Source of the DNA: Bacteroidota bacterium
GTDB taxonomy: Bacteria; Bacteroidota; Bacteroidia; AKYH767-A; OLB10
Assembly: GCA_016714535.1 (NCBI GenBank)
Contig: JADKDR010000005.1
Span: 310,001-374,000, forward strand
DNA length: 64,000 nucleotides
Direction: 5' to 3'
How positions within the stretch are numbered: position 1 is the stretch's first letter; every line of letters starts with the position of its first letter. Below, piece after piece: positions 62,208 to 64,000 of this stretch. The notes beneath the pieces were generated by a model. The model ran no database searches. It was not told the origin of the DNA and saw only the letters and a list, made by a program, of their open reading frames with translations. Position numbers and translations under genes: made by a program.

Positions 62208-63176
62208 ATGGGTTTTTTCAGTAAAATATTTGGCAAATCAGAAAAGGAATCGTTGGACAAGGGGTTAGAAAAAACCCGTGACAATGTATTTACCAGAATT
62301 ACCAAAGCGATAGCAGGTAAGTCAGCCATAGATGATGAAATACTAGATCAGTTGGAGGAGATACTGGTTTCGTCAGATGTAGGAGTAAATACTACCTTGA
62401 CTATCATTGAAAGAATTCAAGCCCGGGTTGCAAAGGATAAGTACGTGGGAGCAAACCAACTCCATCAAATGTTAAAGGAAGAAATTACCATGTTGCTTAA
62501 TGAGCAGCAAGGAGATTTAACTCCGGCTAATATATATGATTCTACTAAGAAGCCCTATGTAATAATGGTGGTAGGTGTAAATGGCGTTGGTAAAACTACC
62601 ACAATTGGCAAACTTGCCAATCATTTTAAGCAAGACGGCAAGTCGGTTTTGCTGGGAGCGGCCGATACTTTTAGGGCAGCAGCTGTTGATCAGCTAACTA
62701 TTTGGAGTAAACGTGTAGATGTGCCAATCATTAGCCAAGGAATGGGTGCCGACCCTGCTTCGGTTGCTTTTGATACCGTGCAAGCAGCCAAAGCACGTGA
62801 AGTGGATATTGCATTGATAGATACTGCCGGGCGGCTGCATAATAAGACCAGCCTGATGAATGAATTAGGAAAAATTAAACGCGTAATGCAAAAGGTGATT
62901 CCCGATGCTCCCCACGAAATACTACTTGTACTTGATGCAAGTACCGGTCAGAATGCGATTGAACAAGCCAGGCAGTTTATTTCTGTTACCGAGGTAAATG
63001 CGTTGGCATTAACTAAACTTGATGGAACAGCCAAGGGTGGTGTTGTTATCGGCATCAGTAATGAATTTAAAATACCGGTTAAGTACATTGGAGTAGGAGA
63101 GAAAATAGAAGACCTACAGTTGTTTAATAAAATGGAATTTGTTAACTCATTATTTAAAGAAACAATAATGGCGTAA
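62208..63176 (+). CDS. ftsY: Signal-recognition-particle receptor FtsY
   Basis: Membrane-targeting GTPase that docks SRP-ribosome complexes at SecYEG. The N domain (~residues 1-100, 'LEKTRDNVFTRITKAIAGKS') is followed by the G domain. G1 is 'VVGVNGVGKTTTIGKLANHF', 'GAADTFRAAAVDQL' is the family-specific insertion box, 'DTAGRLHNKTSLMNELGK' is G3 and 'ALTKLDGTAKGG' is G4/closing loop. 322 residues, without the long acidic A domain of E. coli FtsY, as is usual in Bacteroidota. It lies 97 bp after DUF4295, beyond a terminator. Confidence 0.97.
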   Translation: MGFFSKIFGKSEKESLDKGLEKTRDNVFTRITKAIAGKSAIDDEILDQLEEILVSSDVGVNTTLTIIERIQARVAKDKYVGANQLHQMLKEEITMLLNEQQGDLTPANIYDSTKKPYVIMVVGVNGVGKTTTIGKLANHFKQDGKSVLLGAADTFRAAAVDQLTIWSKRVDVPIISQGMGADPASVAFDTVQAAKAREVDIALIDTAGRLHNKTSLMNELGKIKRVMQKVIPDAPHEILLVLDASTGQNAIEQARQFISVTEVNALALTKLDGTAKGGVVIGISNEFKIPVKYIGVGEKIEDLQLFNKMEFVNSLFKETIMA

Positions 63177-63198
63177 CTATATCCCTATATGTTGTAGC

Positions 63199-63705
63199 AT
63201 GCAATCTATCCAAAAGAATATTTTTATTTTATTAATACTATTGGCAGTATTTCCAGTACTGGCGAATGCTCAAGCATTATCTGGAAAACAGTTTGAGATT
63301 TTTTGGTCCGATAATCTCGGCTTTCAATTATTAAGACAAGATTACCGATTAACTGCGGATAGCCTTGTAATAGCGGGTTTGTCAGATGATGGAAAGTCTA
63401 CCGTAAATTATCTGAATCGAAAACTTAGCCGCAAGGAAAGAAAAATCGTAAGAAAGTTTGTAAACGATTATCGTTTCGATTTGCTCGATACCGTTTACTA
63501 TAAAGACTTTGCAAATCTGGGTTATATTAGCTACGACCATTATCCAAGAGTTATCAAATTTAATTACCGCAGTGCTTTTTATACGCGAAGTTGTTCTATA
63601 ACCAATTGTTATGTTGACAAGGCGGGGGACTTTATCATTTTTCTTAATCAGCTTTTGCCACCCGAAGTGAGAATTTCATACAAGAAGGAAAATTTTAAAG
63701 AGTAA
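63199..63705 (+). CDS. Secreted protein, function unknown
   Basis: 168 residues with a signal peptide ('IFILLILLAVFPVLANAQ', cleavage after 'ANA'). The rest ('LSDDGKSTVNYLNRKLSRKE', 'VNDYRFDLLDTVYYKDFANL', 'FNYRSAFYTRSCSITNCYVD') has no recognised domain. The two Cys in 'SCSITNC' could form a disulfide. It lies 22 bp after ftsY in the same direction and 25 bp before miaE. A structural or binding role in the periplasm is likely, but cannot be told. Confidence 0.6.
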   Translation: MQSIQKNIFILLILLAVFPVLANAQALSGKQFEIFWSDNLGFQLLRQDYRLTADSLVIAGLSDDGKSTVNYLNRKLSRKERKIVRKFVNDYRFDLLDTVYYKDFANLGYISYDHYPRVIKFNYRSAFYTRSCSITNCYVDKAGDFIIFLNQLLPPEVRISYKKENFKE

Positions 63706-63730
63706 AAAGAACATATAATCCGCTATCGTC

Positions 63731-64000
63731 ATGTTTAAGTTAAAGCTTGCCACTGACCCACGATGGGTAAATATTGCAGAAGAAAACATAGAAGAGATAT
63801 TGATAGATCATGCCTACTGCGAACAAAAGGCTGCAAGTAATGCAATTTCATTAATCATTTTATATCCTGAATTTTCGGACTTGGTTGAGTCAATGATTGA
63901 AATTGCCCAGGAGGAAATGGCACATTTTAAAATGGTGCATCAACTGTTGTTGCAAAGAGGTATGAAGCTTGGCAAGTCAAGAAAAGATGAGTATGTAAAT
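63731..64000 (+). CDS. miaE: tRNA hydroxylase MiaE, N-terminal part (cut by window edge)
   Basis: Diiron enzyme that hydroxylates 2-methylthio-N6-isopentenyladenosine in tRNA (position 37). Visible: 'NIEEILIDHAYCEQKAASNA', containing the first ligand Glu region, and 'EIAQEEMAHFKMVHQLLLQR', whose ExxH (EEMAH) holds the second ligand set. These are family-specific for MiaE. Only the first 90 codons lie in the window; the usual length is ~190-200 residues. Confidence 0.9.
   Translation, partial: MFKLKLATDPRWVNIAEENIEEILIDHAYCEQKAASNAISLIILYPEFSDLVESMIEIAQEEMAHFKMVHQLLLQRGMKLGKSRKDEYVN

Noticed and set aside
1..64000. CRISPR arrays, prophage, intact insertion sequences or restriction/defence islands
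   Set aside because: No regularly spaced repeats, transposase, integrase, phage structural, restriction or known defence genes were found in any frame.

Overview
The window is a stretch of a Bacteroidota (Bacteroidetes) chromosome. Evidence seen directly: several secreted proteins end in a type IX secretion (T9SS) C-terminal sorting domain with a 'YPNP/GPNPF' opening; most start codons lack a Shine-Dalgarno sequence and follow A-rich leaders; -7 boxes of the form TAnnTTTG recur upstream of genes; and the block rpmB-rpmG-DUF4295(bL38)-ftsY is typical of the phylum. Genes for bacillithiol (bshA), futalosine menaquinone synthesis (mqnE), LptE, GSCFA, DUF3467, DUF4834 and YfhO families fit the same assignment. 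Genus cannot be fixed from sequence alone. I saw no tRNA, rRNA, CRISPR array, intact insertion sequence, prophage or replication origin.

Layout. 0-5 kb: clpB (runs off the left edge), a fossil of an acyl-CoA synthetase 3' end, a tandem hairpin repeat, an RhlE-type DEAD-box helicase and a long-chain acyl-CoA synthetase. 5.5-8.4 kb: a four-gene operon for GDP-D-glycero-alpha-D-manno-heptose (hddA-gmhA-hddC-gmhB). 8.7-11.2 kb: dnaN, a PabC-like aminotransferase and a pterin-synthase-fold protein that has lost most of its active-site residues. 11.2-18.8 kb: surface-polysaccharide genes read leftwards (two glycosyltransferases, a WcaF-like acetyltransferase, two asparagine synthetases, an SH3-like secreted protein). 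18.9-27.6 kb: adenine deaminase, carA, a von Willebrand factor A protein, OmpH/Skp, a broken thioredoxin-TPR gene, a TonB-C-like secreted protein, a GNAT enzyme and bshA. 27.8-39 kb: a T9SS cargo, SDR and 2OG-Fe(II) oxygenase genes, YfhO, lptE, and a tandem DUF3857/transglutaminase pair in which only the first keeps its catalytic residues. 39-49 kb: a Zn-ligand-poor sirtuin, DUF2179, an orphan COX3-like protein, an ARPP-1 protein, rsmF, DUF3467, an FAD oxidoreductase, an M61 peptidase and a GSCFA protein. 48.9-52.2 kb: a His/Cys-rich secreted protein, a TonB-dependent receptor and a lipoprotein, a candidate metal-uptake locus. 52.2-60 kb: T9SS-secreted or surface proteins (S8 protease with an altered catalytic His, cupredoxin, two M43 metalloproteases). 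60-64 kb: mqnE, the ribosomal-protein operon, ftsY, a secreted protein and the start of miaE.

Sequence quality. At least seven genes that should be intact (clpB, fadD, gmhB, dnaN, bshA, a DUF2179 gene, rsmF) are each broken by a single-base indel, most often in a homopolymer. Because dnaN is essential, the simplest reading is residual consensus errors of a draft assembly. I annotate these genes across the break. The thioredoxin-TPR gene is different: it carries two in-frame stop codons as well as a frameshift, and is a better candidate for a true pseudogene.
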